From: Magicicada septendecula
Taxonomy: Eukaryota > Arthropoda > Insecta > Hemiptera > Cicadidae
NCBI GenBank assembly: GCA_034769895.1
Contig: JAWRYS010000673.1
Coordinates: 53,985-117,984 of the forward strand
DNA length: 64,000 bases
Reading direction: 5' to 3'
Under the pieces are notes generated by a model, which made no database searches, was not told the origin of the DNA, and saw only the letters and a program-made list of their open reading frames with translations. Below, piece by piece: positions 9,765 to 21,619 of this stretch. How positions within the stretch are numbered: position 1 is the first letter of the stretch; each line of letters starts with the position of its first letter. A program made the position numbers and the translations under genes.

Positions 9765-9947
9765 GAAGATCGGTTTAGGGAAACGGGTAGTTTACCTGCA
9801 ACGTTTTATGTTTTAACATGGGTAATTTTTTTTGACGAATAATAACTGCCGCATATTCAATCAGAATCAAATAATATTTTGCATACCTTCCTGAGCTATA
9901 GAGAACTGAATGACTATTGATTTTGGTGAATGATTTGTTGAATTTGG
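9765..9947 (+). repeat. Module A remnants after copia
   Basis: Remainder of the split unit, then a diverged unit (AATAACTGCCGCATATTC) whose conserved GGTGAAGATCGG box is broken as GGTGAATGATTTG at the junction with module B. Confidence 0.7.
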
Positions 9948-10257
9948 TGAGGCTAGTTGAACGGGGTGGGGGTCATTTTCTATAAATGAAAATTATAGTT
10001 GAAAGGGGAGGGGATAATTTTTTATATACGTACTACGTTATCGGCAACAAAAAAGTAGTTTGTTGTTAAAATTCCTTGCCGTCCTGTTTGGCCGTAGACC
10101 AAAGTTTTCTGCAAAAGCAGACGTTTCGGCAGTGCCATCGACTTCCATCATCAGTGAAAATCGAGTGCGAAAACGTGAGGTGGTATACGTTAGTGACCAC
10201 AGTACTGTGTTTAAGGCTGAATCAGTAAGTAGAAAGAAGTAGTTTCTATGGAAATAT
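9948..10257 (+). repeat. Module B copy 2
   Basis: Carries the B landmarks in order: GGCTAGTTGAACGGGGTGGG, ATTATAGTTGAA, TACTACGTTATCGGCAACAA, GTTTGGCCGTAGACC, the hammerhead-like segment, GTGACCACAGTACTGTG and TTTCTATGGAAATATTTCAT. It lacks the final AAATATAAATCTTAG tail of the other copies and joins module C directly. Confidence 0.75.
10124..10154 (-). ncRNA. Hammerhead-like core, degraded copy
   Basis: On the minus strand CTGATGA is followed by a 6-bp stem region and GAAAC. One stem base is changed (GGAAGT opposite ACTGCC), weakening helix II. It is homologous to 14342-14372. Confidence 0.25.
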
Positions 10258-10390
10258 TTCATTTCGTTTTGGTGATGGCACAAAAAAAATCGTGTTCGAG
10301 ATTATTGCAGATTCTGATTGTACTACACTCAAAACATGAAAAAAGTCGTTTTTCGAAAAGTGTCTGTGTGTCTACTGTAGATTTTTTTCT
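10258..10390 (+). repeat. Module C copy
   Basis: GGTGATGGCA, poly-A, TCGTGTTCGAGATTATTGCA, ACACTCAAAACATGAAAAAA, CGTTTTTCGAAAAGTGTCTG and a short TG/TC tract ending at an A unit. Same sequence as the inner ends of the foldback arms. Confidence 0.75.
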
Positions 10391-10869
10391 ATGGCAAACG
10401 ATAACAGCCGCAAATTCAAACAGAATCAAATAATTTGTTGCATACTGCCCTGATTTTTAGAGTACTCAAGACCTATTGTTTTTGGTGAAGGTCGGTTGAG
10501 GGAAAGGGGTAGTTTACCTGCAACGGTTTTTTTTAATCAAGGGTAATTGTTTTCTATGGTAAACGATAACAGCCGCAAATTCAAACAGAATCAACTACTC
10601 TTTTGCATACAGCCCTGAATTGTAGAGGTCTCAAGACCTATTGTTTTTGGTGAAGATCGGTTAAGGGAAAGGGGTAGTTTACCAGCAACGTTTTATGTTT
10701 TATCAAGGGTGTTTTCTATGGCAAACGATAACAGCCGCAAATTTAAACAGAATCAAATAATTGTTTGCATACACGCCTGAATTGTAGAGTACTCAAGACC
10801 TGTCTTTTTTGGTGAAGATCGGTTAAGGGAAAGGGGTAGTTTACCTGCAACGTTTTAAGTTTTAAAAGG
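10391..10869 (+). repeat. Three module A units
   Basis: Units start ATGGCAAACGATAACAGCCG (one with ATGGTAAAC) near 10391, 10556 and 10717. The third is almost identical to the unit at 12461-12650. Confidence 0.8.
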
Positions 10870-11036
10870 GTATTTTACTTCCATGCTCCTTAAGGAAATG
10901 GAAGTATGGTGATGGCAAAAAAAATTGTGTTCGAGATTATTGCAGATTCTGATTGTACTACACTCAAAACATGAAAAAAAGTCGTTTTTCGAAAAGTGTC
11001 TGTGTGCCTGTGTGTCTATCTGTAGATTTTTTTTCT
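10870..11036 (+). repeat. Module C copy
   Basis: Begins ACTTCCATGCTCCTTAAGGA, continues GGTGATGGCAAAAAAAAT and ends in TGTGTCTATCTG before the next A unit. Confidence 0.75.
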
Positions 11037-12659
11037 ATGGCAAACGATAACAGCCGCAAATTCAAGCAGAATCAAACAATTTTTTGCATACAGCCCTGAT
11101 TTTTAGAGTACTCACGACCTATTGTTTTTGGTGAAGATCGGTTAAGGGAAAGGGGTAGTTTACCAGCAACGTTTTATGTTTTAACAAGGGTATTTTATAT
11201 GGCAAACGATAACAGCCGCAAGTTCAAACAGAATCAAATGATTATTTGCATACAGCCCTAAATTGTAGAGATCTCAAGATCTATTGATTTTGGTGAAGAT
11301 CGGTTAAGGGAAAGGGGTAGTTTACCTGCAACGTTTTAAGTTTTAAAAGGGTATTTTTTATGGCAAACGATAAGAGTCGCAAATTCAAACAGAATCAAAT
11401 AATTGTCTGCATGTAGCCCTGAATTAAAGAGGTCTCAAGATCTATTGATTTTGGTGAAGATCGGTTAAGGGAAAGGGGTAGTTTACCTGCAAAAGTTTTT
11501 TTTTAAACAAGTTAATTTTTTTCTATGGCAAACGATAACAGCCGCAAATTCAAACAGAATCAACTACTCTTTTGCATACAGCCCTGAATCAAAGAGGTCT
11601 CAAGACCTAGTGGTTTTGGTGAAGATCGGTTAAGGGCAAGGGGTAGTTTACCTGCAACGGTTTTTTATCAAGGGTAATTTTTATTTCTATGGTAAACGAT
11701 AACAGCCGCAAATTCAAACAGAATCAAATGATGTTTTGCATACAGCCCTGTATTGTAGAGTTCTCAATACCTATTGGTGTTGGTGAAGATCGGTTAAGGG
11801 AAAGGGGTAGTTTATCTGCAACGTTTTATGTTTTAAAAGGGTATTTTCTATGGCAAACGATAAGAGCCGCAAATTCAAACAGAATCAAATACGTTTTTGC
11901 ATACAGCCCTGATTTGTTGAGTACTAAAGACCTATTGTTTTTGGTGAAGATCGGTTAAGGGAAAGGGGTAGTTTACCTGCCACGTTTTTTGTTTTATCAA
12001 GGGTATTTTATATGGCAAACGATAACAGCCGCAAATTCAAACAGAATCACATAATATTTTGCATACAGCCCTGAAATGTAGAGTTCTCAAGACCTGTTGG
12101 TTTTGGTGAAGATCGGTTAAGGAAATAGGGTAGTTTACCTGCAACATTTTATGTTTTATCAAGGGTAATTTTTTTTTATGACGAACGATAACTACCGTAC
12201 ATTAAAACAGAATCAACTACTTTTCTGCATACCTTTTTGAATTATACAGAACTCAAGGTCTGTTGATTTTGTTGAAGATCGGTTAAGGGAAAGGGGTAGT
12301 TTACCTGCAACATTTTATGTTTTAACAAGGGTATTTTTTCTATGACGAACGATAACTGCCGTAAATTCAAAGAGAATCAAATAATTTTTTGCATACAGCC
12401 CTGAATTGTAGAGTTCTCAAGACCTATTGTTTTTGGTGAAGATCAGTTAATGGAATAGGGTACCAGCAACGTTTTATGTTTTATCAAGGGTGTTTTCTAT
12501 GGCAAACGATAACAGCCGCAAATTTAAACAGAATCAAATAATTGTTTGCATACACGCCTGAATTGTAGAGTACTCAAGACCTGTCTTTTTTGGTGAAGAT
12601 CGGTTAAGGGAAAGGGGTAGTTTACCTGCAACATTTTATGATTTAACAAGAGTAAAGTA
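11037..12659 (+). repeat. Ten tandem module A units
   Basis: Units of about 160-168 bp starting near 11037, 11201, 11360, 11525, 11690, 11850, 12012, 12180, 12342 and 12499. The GGTGAAGATCGGTTAAGGG...GGGGTAGTTTACCTG box is the best conserved part. The junction near 12460 lacks the expected GTAGTTTA, showing an internal deletion or a join between distant units. Short frames reading through the units are accidental. Confidence 0.85.
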
Positions 12660-13127
12660 CTTAATTTTTATAAATAAAGTATCCTGATAAGAAGCTCATA
12701 GTAATCCACTGTAGAAACGTAGATGAAATATCTATAAATGAAGAGGTTAGGTGAACGGGGTGGGGGTAATTTTCTATTATTAAAAATTATAGTTGAAGGT
12801 GGAGGGGAGAATTTTTTATATGTGTACTACGTTATCGGCAACAAAGAAGTAGTTTTTTGTTAAAATTGCTTCCCGGGCTCTTTAGCCGTTGTCCAATGTT
12901 TTCTGCAAAACCAGACTTTTCAGCAGTGCCATCGACTGCCATCATCGGTGAAAATCGAGTGCGAAAACGTGAGGTGGTATACGTTAGTGACCACAGTACT
13001 GTGGTTAATGCTGAAGCAATAAGTAGAAAGACGTAGTTTCTATGGAGATATATTTCATTTCGAATATGATTTTAAATATAAATCTTAGAACATGGAAGTC
13101 ATGTATGGTTCTCCATACCGATATTTT
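12660..13127 (+). repeat. Module B copy 3 (full length)
   Basis: Complete B copy from AAGTATCCTGATAAGAAG through the purine-rich GGGGTGGGGGTAAT tract, the hammerhead-like segment, CCACAGTACTGTGG (12989 region) and the tail ATGGTTCTCCATACCGATAT. Confidence 0.8.
12918..12948 (-). ncRNA. Hammerhead-like core, mutated copy
   Basis: On the minus strand the CTGATGA box is changed to CCGATGA and the stem reads GGCAGT/ACTGCT, while GAAA is kept. Expected to be inactive. Confidence 0.2.
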
Positions 13128-13290
13128 ACTTCCATGTTCCACAAGGAAATGGAAGTATGGTGATGGCAAAAAAAATCGTGTTCGAGATTATTGCAGATTC
13201 TGACTGTACTACCCTCAAAACATGAAAAAAGTCATTTTTCGAAAAGTGTCTGTGTGTGTGTGTCTGTGTGTCTATAGATTTTTTTTCAGT
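13128..13290 (+). repeat. Module C copy
   Basis: ACTTCCATGTTCCACAAGGA, GGTGATGGCA, poly-A, TTATTGCAGATTCTGACTG and a TG tract, ending at the next A unit. Confidence 0.75.
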
Positions 13291-14109
13291 GGCAAACGAT
13301 AACAGCCGCAAATTCAAACAGAATCGAATAATATTTTGCATATAGTACTGACTTGTAGAGTACTCAAGACCTTTTGTTTTTGGTGAAGATCGGTTAAGGG
13401 AAAGGGGTAGTTTACCTGCAACGTTTTTTGTTTTAACAAGGGTATTTTGTATGGCAAATGATAACAGCCGCAAATTTAAACAAAATCAAATATCGTTTTG
13501 CATACAGCCCTGAATTGTAGAGTTCTCAAGACATTGTTTTTGTTGAAGATCGATTTAGGGAAAGGGGTAGTTTACCTGCAACGTTTTATGTTTGACATGG
13601 GTATTTTTTATTTAACGAATGATAACTGCCGCATATTCAATCGGAATCAAGTAATATTTTGCATACCTTCCTGAGCTATAGAGAGTTGAATGACTGTTGA
13701 TTTTAGTGAAGATCGGTTAAGGTAAAGGGGTAGTTTACCTGCAACATTTTATGTTTTAACAACGGTAATTTTTTCTATGACGAACGATAACTGCCGCACA
13801 TTCTAACAGAATCAAATACTTTTTTGCATACACTCATCAATTGTAAAAGGCTGAAGGTCTTTTGATTTTGGTGAAGACCGGTTAAGGGAAAGGGGTAGTT
13901 TACCTGCAACGTTTTATGTTTAAACAAGGGTAATATTTTCTATGACGAACGATAACTGCCGTAAATTCAAACAGAATCAAATACTTTTTTGCACATCTGC
14001 CTGAATTATAGAGTACTCAAGGTATGTTGATTTTGGTGAAGATCGGTTACGGGGAAAGGGCAGTTTACCGGAAACATTTTTTGTTTTAACAAGAGTGAAG
14101 TACTTAATT
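13291..14109 (+). repeat. Five module A units, progressively diverged
   Basis: Boxes near 13381, 13542, 13706, 13873 and 14034. The later units use ATGACGAACGATAACTGCC in place of ATGGCAAACGATAACAGCC, the same subtype found at 2670 and 12180, so at least two A subfamilies exist. Confidence 0.8.
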
Positions 14110-14560
14110 TTGATAAATAAAGTATCCTGATAAGAAGATCTTAATAATCCACTGTAGAAACGTAGATGAAATATCTATAAATGAAGAGGCTTGTTGAACG
14201 GGGTAAATGAAAATTATAGTTGAAGGTGGAGGGGATAATTTTTATGTGTACTACGTTATCGGCAACAAAGTAGTAGTTTGTTGCTAAAATTCCTTCCCGG
14301 GCTGTTTGGCCGTAGTCCAATGTTTTCTGCAAAACCAGACGTTTCGGCAGTGCCGTCGACTGCCATCATCAGTGAAAATCGAGTGCGATAACGTGTGGTG
14401 GTAGCCTATACGTTAGTGACCACAGTACTGTGGTTAAGGCTGAAGCAATAAGTGGAAATAAGTAGTTTCTATGGAAACATTTCATTTCTTAAATGATTTT
14501 AAATATAAATCTTAGAACATGGAAGTCGTGTATGGTTCTCCATACCGATATTTTAGATGT
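14110..14560 (+). repeat. Module B copy 4, end of the array
   Basis: Full B copy with the best-preserved hammerhead-like segment and CCACAGTACTGTGG (14417 region). Ends with ATGGTTCTCCATACCGATAT, after which no further module sequence is seen. Confidence 0.8.
14342..14372 (-). ncRNA. Hammerhead-ribozyme-like core in module B
   Basis: On the minus strand: CTGATGA (plus 14366-14372), one extra T, then a perfect 6-bp stem GGCAGT/ACTGCC with a 7-base loop, then GAAA (plus 14342-14345) followed by C. This is the order and spacing of the hammerhead core around helix II. Hammerheads are known in Penelope-like elements and retrozymes. The extra T is unusual. A convincing helix III and cleavage site were not found: an upstream ACGTA could pair with ACGT after GAAA, but helix I is then weak. 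It may be a ribozyme relic rather than an active one. Confidence 0.4.
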
Positions 14561-15315
<755 letters not shown>

Positions 15316-15548
15316 ATTCTCGACGCCTGGTGCGTTCGATCGTGATTTTTTGCACTACTATTTGTCTAGTTCATATGAAAATGTTTCGACATAAACTATT
15401 GTAATATCAGGTGGTTAGCTGAAGTACGTAAAAAACAATTTTTATTTTTTACGGCAAACAATACGTGAGGTTTACAGTTTTTGTTAGCAGTTACTCTGAA
15501 ATTAAATATCCAACTTCAAACGTAGAGGGGTGACTCGTCGTAGACAGT

Positions 15549-15655
15549 TGTGAGCCAGAAAACCGAGTAAATGATCACACATAAAACGCTTGCATTACTG
15601 AATTTACTTTTATGCGGTTAATTACATCTGTAACGTGTTTTAAGTAATCTGCTTA
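15549..15655 (+). repeat. Diverged direct repeat, copy 1
   Basis: Shares GAGCCAGAAAACCGAGTAAA, CATAAAACG, TTTACTTTTAT-like and CATCTGTAACGTGT blocks with 16267-16390. Origin not recognised. An LTR or SINE remnant is possible. Confidence 0.7.
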
Positions 15656-16266
15656 TTATTACGAAACTGTCTTTTCTTATGGAAAGATACGGGGTTTTTA
15701 AACTTTTTTGAAATCCAATCAAGCATACTGATTTCGCCCAAACCATATTAATCTTAAAAAATACAAATTGTTTACATATTTTTTAGATTTTGTCAGTTTT
15801 TACAAAAAGGAATTGTATATATATTTTTAAATGGTTGCATACTAAAATATGATTTTCTGTAATTTTGTACACCGTTCTGTTTGATGGAATACTCGGAAAG
15901 TGTCTCACGCGACGATATCCGACACCCTTCATACTAATCACGTAACGAAGGCAGAGAGTTAATTTGTCTCGTCGGAAGTCATCGGCAGTGGGCGTTGGGT
16001 GTATATACAAATCGTCGGACCGACAAAATATAATTTGAAAACCAGTTTGTTTTCACCAAACAAGCGGTGGACGTCGAAACAACACATGTATTTTCTATAA
16101 TTATGATGTTAAATAAGACACGTTTTCTGATTATCAGTTCACGTGTTGTTACGAGCAGCACGGGAAATGAAAGCGGTTATAATTAACGCCGTTTAATGTG
16201 CTGCCAAAATTTAAACTCGCACACGTATTTCAATTCCACAGTCAGTGCAGAATGTGTAATAGATTG

Positions 16267-16390
16267 TAACGAGCCAGAAAACCGAGTAAACGATCTTACA
16301 TAAAACGGTTTTATTTTTGAATGTACTTTTATACGGTTAATTAGCCTGCATCTGTAACGTGTGTTCTGTAAATCTGATTAATCTGCTCAG
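16267..16390 (+). repeat. Diverged direct repeat, copy 2
   Basis: Second copy of the 15549-15655 repeat, about 720 bp downstream, with short insertions (for example GCCTG before CATCTGTAACG). Confidence 0.7.
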
Positions 16391-17139
16391 TTTTATTGAG
16401 GGAACAAAAGTTTTCAAATTACGAAACAAATTTTTTTTAAGAAAAATACTGGAAAGGTACTTTAAATATGTATATTGGTAGAAACAGTTTCGAGCCTATC
16501 GTAAGACGTCTGGAAGAAATAAAAATGACATGTTCCCTTCTATACATTCCGTGCATTTACATAATAATATACAGTGGTATTACACAGAAAATACATTTTA
16601 GTCGACATAATAGTCCCATGGATATTCATAATCACACGTTAGGAGCAATTAGTGTTAAAACCTAGGCCAGAATAAATACGTATATTACGCACTTAACCAT
16701 CTGCCATATTTCCTAGGGATGTTTCATTGTTATAGCCCATTAATTCTTGAAGGTTAATTTGTCGGTTTTCCAAACGTAACTGCGGCAGGTTAACACACAA
16801 GCGGGATGATGTCGGCAGAGCAGTCAACGGCTTACTGCCGGAGAATATAAATTTGTCTCAAATCTTTAAAAAAAAAAATATGTTTTGTTACAATATTATA
16901 TGCAATAAACAAATAGCCAATAATAATTTATTTTACTTTCTTAGTCATATCTGTATTACAGTATAATATACTGAATAATACTCTTGCGGTTATAATATAG
17001 TAATTGTTTTGTTTTTAATTAATAAATCAATAACGCTCGACTCTGTCTCGTGAAGTCATAATTTATTACTTGCAAAAGAAAATGCGTATTTTATTTGTAA
17101 GATTTTTTTTCTTATATATATATTCGAAATAATGCAACG

Positions 17140-17850
17140 TTTTAATCGGCGCGGCAGCTTTGTCCTTTTTGATCATAGAGCATTTTCCATTGTACAATGT
17201 AGGTAATACTTGAATCTTCCTGTTCATCCATTATTAAACTTGACCCAGACTCATTACTAAAAACACGTTTTATTCTTCTTCTTCCCTTTGTTTTGTCTTC
17301 GTCATCCGCAGGTTGGTGGACGAGCAACTTCTTTTATTCCACATCCACTTCCTTAATATTTCTTCCTTCTTTCCTATACTTTTGTCTCGGTTTTCCTCTA
17401 ATGATATATCCCTCCTTCTTTTCCCTCAAACAAGTGAAACAGCTAGAATATTTCAGTAAAGTTTCAACCATAATACTTCTCCTTTTCACAGTTGTCGTCC
17501 ACAGAAGTAGTTTTCACGCAGCTGTATTAGTGTTTTAGTCCTCAACCTACTGTCTCGCCTTCTTGTACACTTCAAGACTTTTTCCTCTTCCTGGTTATTC
17601 TCATACCACGTTTATCCCTAAGAATAGGGAAGAATGACTAATTTTCTCCAAATTCATCTTGGCCAGTGTTACTTGTAGTTCTTCCTTCCTTGTTATAACC
17701 GCTTCTCTCGTTAACGTTATTTCTTCTCTCAGGTCTAGAACGTTATTATACATAAACTGGAACTCGCTTCATACAGCATTAAATTCAGAGTTACAAATAT
17801 TTAACAATAATATTCGAATGGCATACTTTCTTTGCGTGTTCCAGTAGCGC
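17140..17850 (-). pseudogene. Decayed coding-like tract, purine-rich on the minus strand
   Basis: The minus strand carries several adjoining open pieces with strongly charged composition, interrupted by stops and shifts. An upstream piece (about 17640-17760) reads LREEITLTREAVITRKEEL. A downstream piece (17142-17327) contains KGRRRIKRVFSNESGSSLIM. No family is recognised. It could be a remnant of a gag-like or LINE ORF1 coiled-coil protein, or chance frames in a purine-rich strand. Confidence 0.2.
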
Positions 17851-20800
17851 GTGATCTCGCTCATCTCACATGCATTTGTGACACGTACAATTTAACGCCG
17901 GGGCCACACGCGTATTCAATTACTGTATAAAAATACTACACACTGATTAGCCGTAAGCTTGTGCGAAAGTACGACCAAATACAAATTATATGGTCGGAAT
18001 CCAATTACAAAATATAGAAAATCTAACGAACCTACTATTATTATTATGTCTTCGTCTTATGAACCTATTCTTAACAATAAAATTAATAAATGAAATAAAA
18101 CAAATATTATAGATGTCATTATTAAGTATGGTGAGATAATTAAAGTGGACCGTAATGTAGGCCTACATAATATTTTTTTTTAATACCATTAGACCTAATT
18201 TTCAAAAGTACGTTTCACAACAGTGGTTTCTGTAACGGTAATACTATTTTTGGTCGTGTTGTTGTTATTGATTACGTGAGTGATAACAATACAATTTATA
18301 AAGCCCGGCCTCCGCTAAAACTAGTTTAGTTTGGAATTTGTGCGCGGGAAAATGTTAATAAGTCAATATGTTAACAAATTTAACCCACGCTTTACCGTAG
18401 GTAACAATCAGATTTTTTATTAAGCGTAAAATTTTATAATAATAGGGTTTTTAGGGTTTTGTTATTATTTTTCAGAACATTTGTTGCGTACACGAAAATG
18501 GAACGTGTCAAAAGAACCAGTTTCTCTCCACCCCCTTGGGATATCTGTTTTCATGAAATTAAAAAAAAAAAGTGTGCGAATTCCTCAACTTTAGTGAAAA
18601 CTGATAATTATTGTTTTTCTGCCTATAATTGCTGGCGGCTGGTTATTAAAACGTTGTCATAATTCGGACCAAATTTTGAAAACGAAAGTGCGATTGTGGT
18701 GGTGCGTGTGTACGCAAGCGCGTGCGCCTATACGGTGGGTAGTAGCGGGGCCAGGAGGAGAACGCTTTACATTGCCGTCTTTTGGCCTACTTGGCGGGCG
18801 TTGACCCTGCCTGCCGACACTCTCACTCCTGTTATTTACACTTTCATCTCTCACGCGCTCACCGACACGGCCGCGCACCTACACTCTCTCAGGGAAAGTG
18901 AAATTGCCGGTTCTCACTACCATCACCTTTTAATCGTTTTATTTCCGCCTTGGAAGACAAAAACTGCCAACTCACTCGGTTGTATCATTTGTCTGCCGAA
19001 CTGCTTGTTCATTGTGCATTGTCTTAAGTCTGTATTTACCCATTCTGCAGGCACACGCGCTTGATCACATATCTATGAGTGCTGTAAAGCATGTGTACAG
19101 AAAAATTATATGTCTGGTAGGTTGTAGAAGAAAGATCTGTACTTTATATCTGCATTCGCGAGCGTACGTTTATATCTGTAAACCTACTGATGTTTGTACG
19201 CTTTTCCTTATTAACGAACGCCCGTACATTTATTTGAATATATGAAAGGTAAAATTTTTTCATATATAGAAGTGGAGAGACCCAGAAAATAAATTATGTT
19301 TTGTAAAAATTGTAATTTTACAGACATAAGTTTAACAAAATGTAACGTTAAATATTGTAGGCCTAGATTTTATTTGATTTATTTTAAACATTTTTTATTT
19401 TATGTGTTTTAATATATTTTATAAATTATATCATATTTATGAACAAAATTGCCCTTCCTTTTAATGTTGTGACTGCTAGCGGTGTCTATCTTATATTGGA
19501 GCTCTGATTACTTGTGAATACATTATTCAGTATTTCAAGAGTCCGAATGTAATTTGGTTGACATCTTTATAGCAATTAATTACCTACCTGAACTATTCAT
19601 CCCTTCCCTATCTTTTAAACGAAACAACAACAAAAATTCTGCTGATGTAAATTAGTTTAAGTTTAGTAATCATATCTTTACCGTTCAAATGCATTGTACA
19701 TAAAGCTTGATTAACCTTATACTTTAACCACTACTCAGACCATAAGTAGCTTAGCAGTAGCAATTATCAGTTAGCAGTAAGTACATTTTTGTCAAGCGAC
19801 TTGTGGTCCAGTCTGTACATTAATTCTTCGATATCCGATGTAGCGGATTGGAATTACTCATTCATATTCTAGCATAAGCAATAGGGCATGTGGCTTATAA
19901 CAACGTATGGATCTGTAATCTGTTTCACATTTTTCCAAATAAAATAACTTTTAATTTATTGGTATTGGGCTGTCGCCTTGTCTTTCAACGTGGAACTAGA
20001 TGCTGGCTTATCTTGTAATTCGACTAACTTTGCTCGAATTCTTTCGAAATCCAGGCGGCCGGAACACTCGGCTCGACCATGAATGGAACCCATGACTAGT
20101 AGCAGTCATTCCTTAACACGGACCAGTTAGAATTGTATTTGTTTGTAATAATTGTTTTTCTGTTAATATTAATCAAGTGTTATACAGTGTTTAGTGCCAG
20201 GATTAACATTACTGTTCTGTTAGAATTGAGAAAAGATCGTCTGATAATGTCGACAACATTATTAAGTTTGCTTCATGTTGACACATTTTGTTAGCCATAT
20301 ACTTTATTGTCGTAGATTCCTAGAAACATAATAAAAACGATTGCGTGTGTTCATTAATTATTTTGTAACTTTCCGCCAATAATGATTCACCTCCCGATGA
20401 ATCATTACTTTTGCGTTTTTGCTTTTCGCTAATAAGAACACAACACATCGTTCGCTTGCTAACGGTTATGCCTTCTGATCAAGGCATTGAAAACATCATT
20501 TCTCCTTCGGTCTGAAATCGTATTCCTCCTTCGGTTATTAAGTACGACACTTACGTGTCTCGGAGAAAGTTACAATAATTTAAACTACTTTCTTTATGGA
20601 ATTCTGAAATTATCGTTTCGAGATTATAAGGTCAATGAACTGTTCGTTTGGCGTCAGTGTATGTGCTGTAACATTATTTATGGTCATACACAGCGCATGC
20701 GCACACACAGTTTCGTTTAATTGCAGCACACGCCATACATGTAAAGCCTTGGGATAGGTATTTTATAACTGTCAATGCTGAACTCAGTCGAGCGTAAATT

Positions 20801-21619
20801 TGTTGTGTGTGAATGTGTGGGTTAGTTAGTACGTATGAATCAAGCAGTGAATGTGGGCGTAACTGCGTAACTATAAAACATGATTATTTCGTAAACAGAA
20901 GCGAACCTTCCATTAGTGTTTTGTGTGCCGTTTCTTCTCGCGTTCACTCGGTGGAGTAACCTTCGAAACATGAATTGCGAAAACTGTAAAATTTCATATG
21001 TTACCCTGAAAATTACCATGTTAGTAACTTCGGAAGGAATTAGTCCTGTAAATGCAATAAGATTTTTTAATAATTTTGTAGTGAAATGAGTGTACATCAG
21101 AAACATAATATCAATACCAATCCAACACCAATCTTCTCGAGAGTTTACTATACTGTTAACGACGGTCTAATGATCGTCGTATGGTACAGTGGTTTTAGAT
21201 TGTTATCATGACGTATGGGTACTGGTAGTGTAATAGATTTGGGATACGGTTCCAAAATCGATAAAGCGACAGAAATCATCAACAGAGTCCTCTGATTTTT
21301 TACAACGTCTTGGTCAACACTTGCGGTCCATTAAAATGATAGTTTCTCTGGCTTCTTTTCCAGAGAAAGTTAGTAGCGTACGAACTGCAGCTAGTAATGT
21401 ATTGTGTGGTTTATGCAATGTGTCTTATAAATTTTCGCACAAATTCATAAACAGCGTAAGAATGTACTTTTTTATAATCAGTTTTGTTCTAACCAATGTC
21501 CGTTGTCAGCTGTGATCTAAGTTGTACATCCCACATACCTAGTCTTAGACATCACTGCATTTGGCACTCGAGTTTTTTTATATTATCGGAAGTGAAATGC
21601 CTGCAAGAGATTTTCTAGC
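17851..21619. other. Single-copy non-coding DNA
   Basis: AT-rich apart from the CpG-rich island near 18.7 kb. Short frames have no recognisable domain and no clear splice-flanked exon. A small hairpin (AATGATTCA / TGAATCATT) occurs near 20380-20405. Confidence 0.5.
18690..18910. promoter_or_regulatory. CpG-rich island, possible promoter or 5' exon
   Basis: About 220 bp with many CpG dinucleotides (for example GCAAGCGCGTGCGCC and CACGGCCGCGCACC) in strongly AT-rich surroundings. No TATA box or convincing start codon was identified. Both strands have open frames but they look accidental. A host promoter or untranslated first exon is possible. Confidence 0.25.

Noticed and set aside
1-14560. 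Regular ~160-bp repeats considered as a CRISPR array
   Set aside because: The whole unit is repeated with no short repeat/unique spacer pattern, units occur in both orientations, and the context is eukaryotic.
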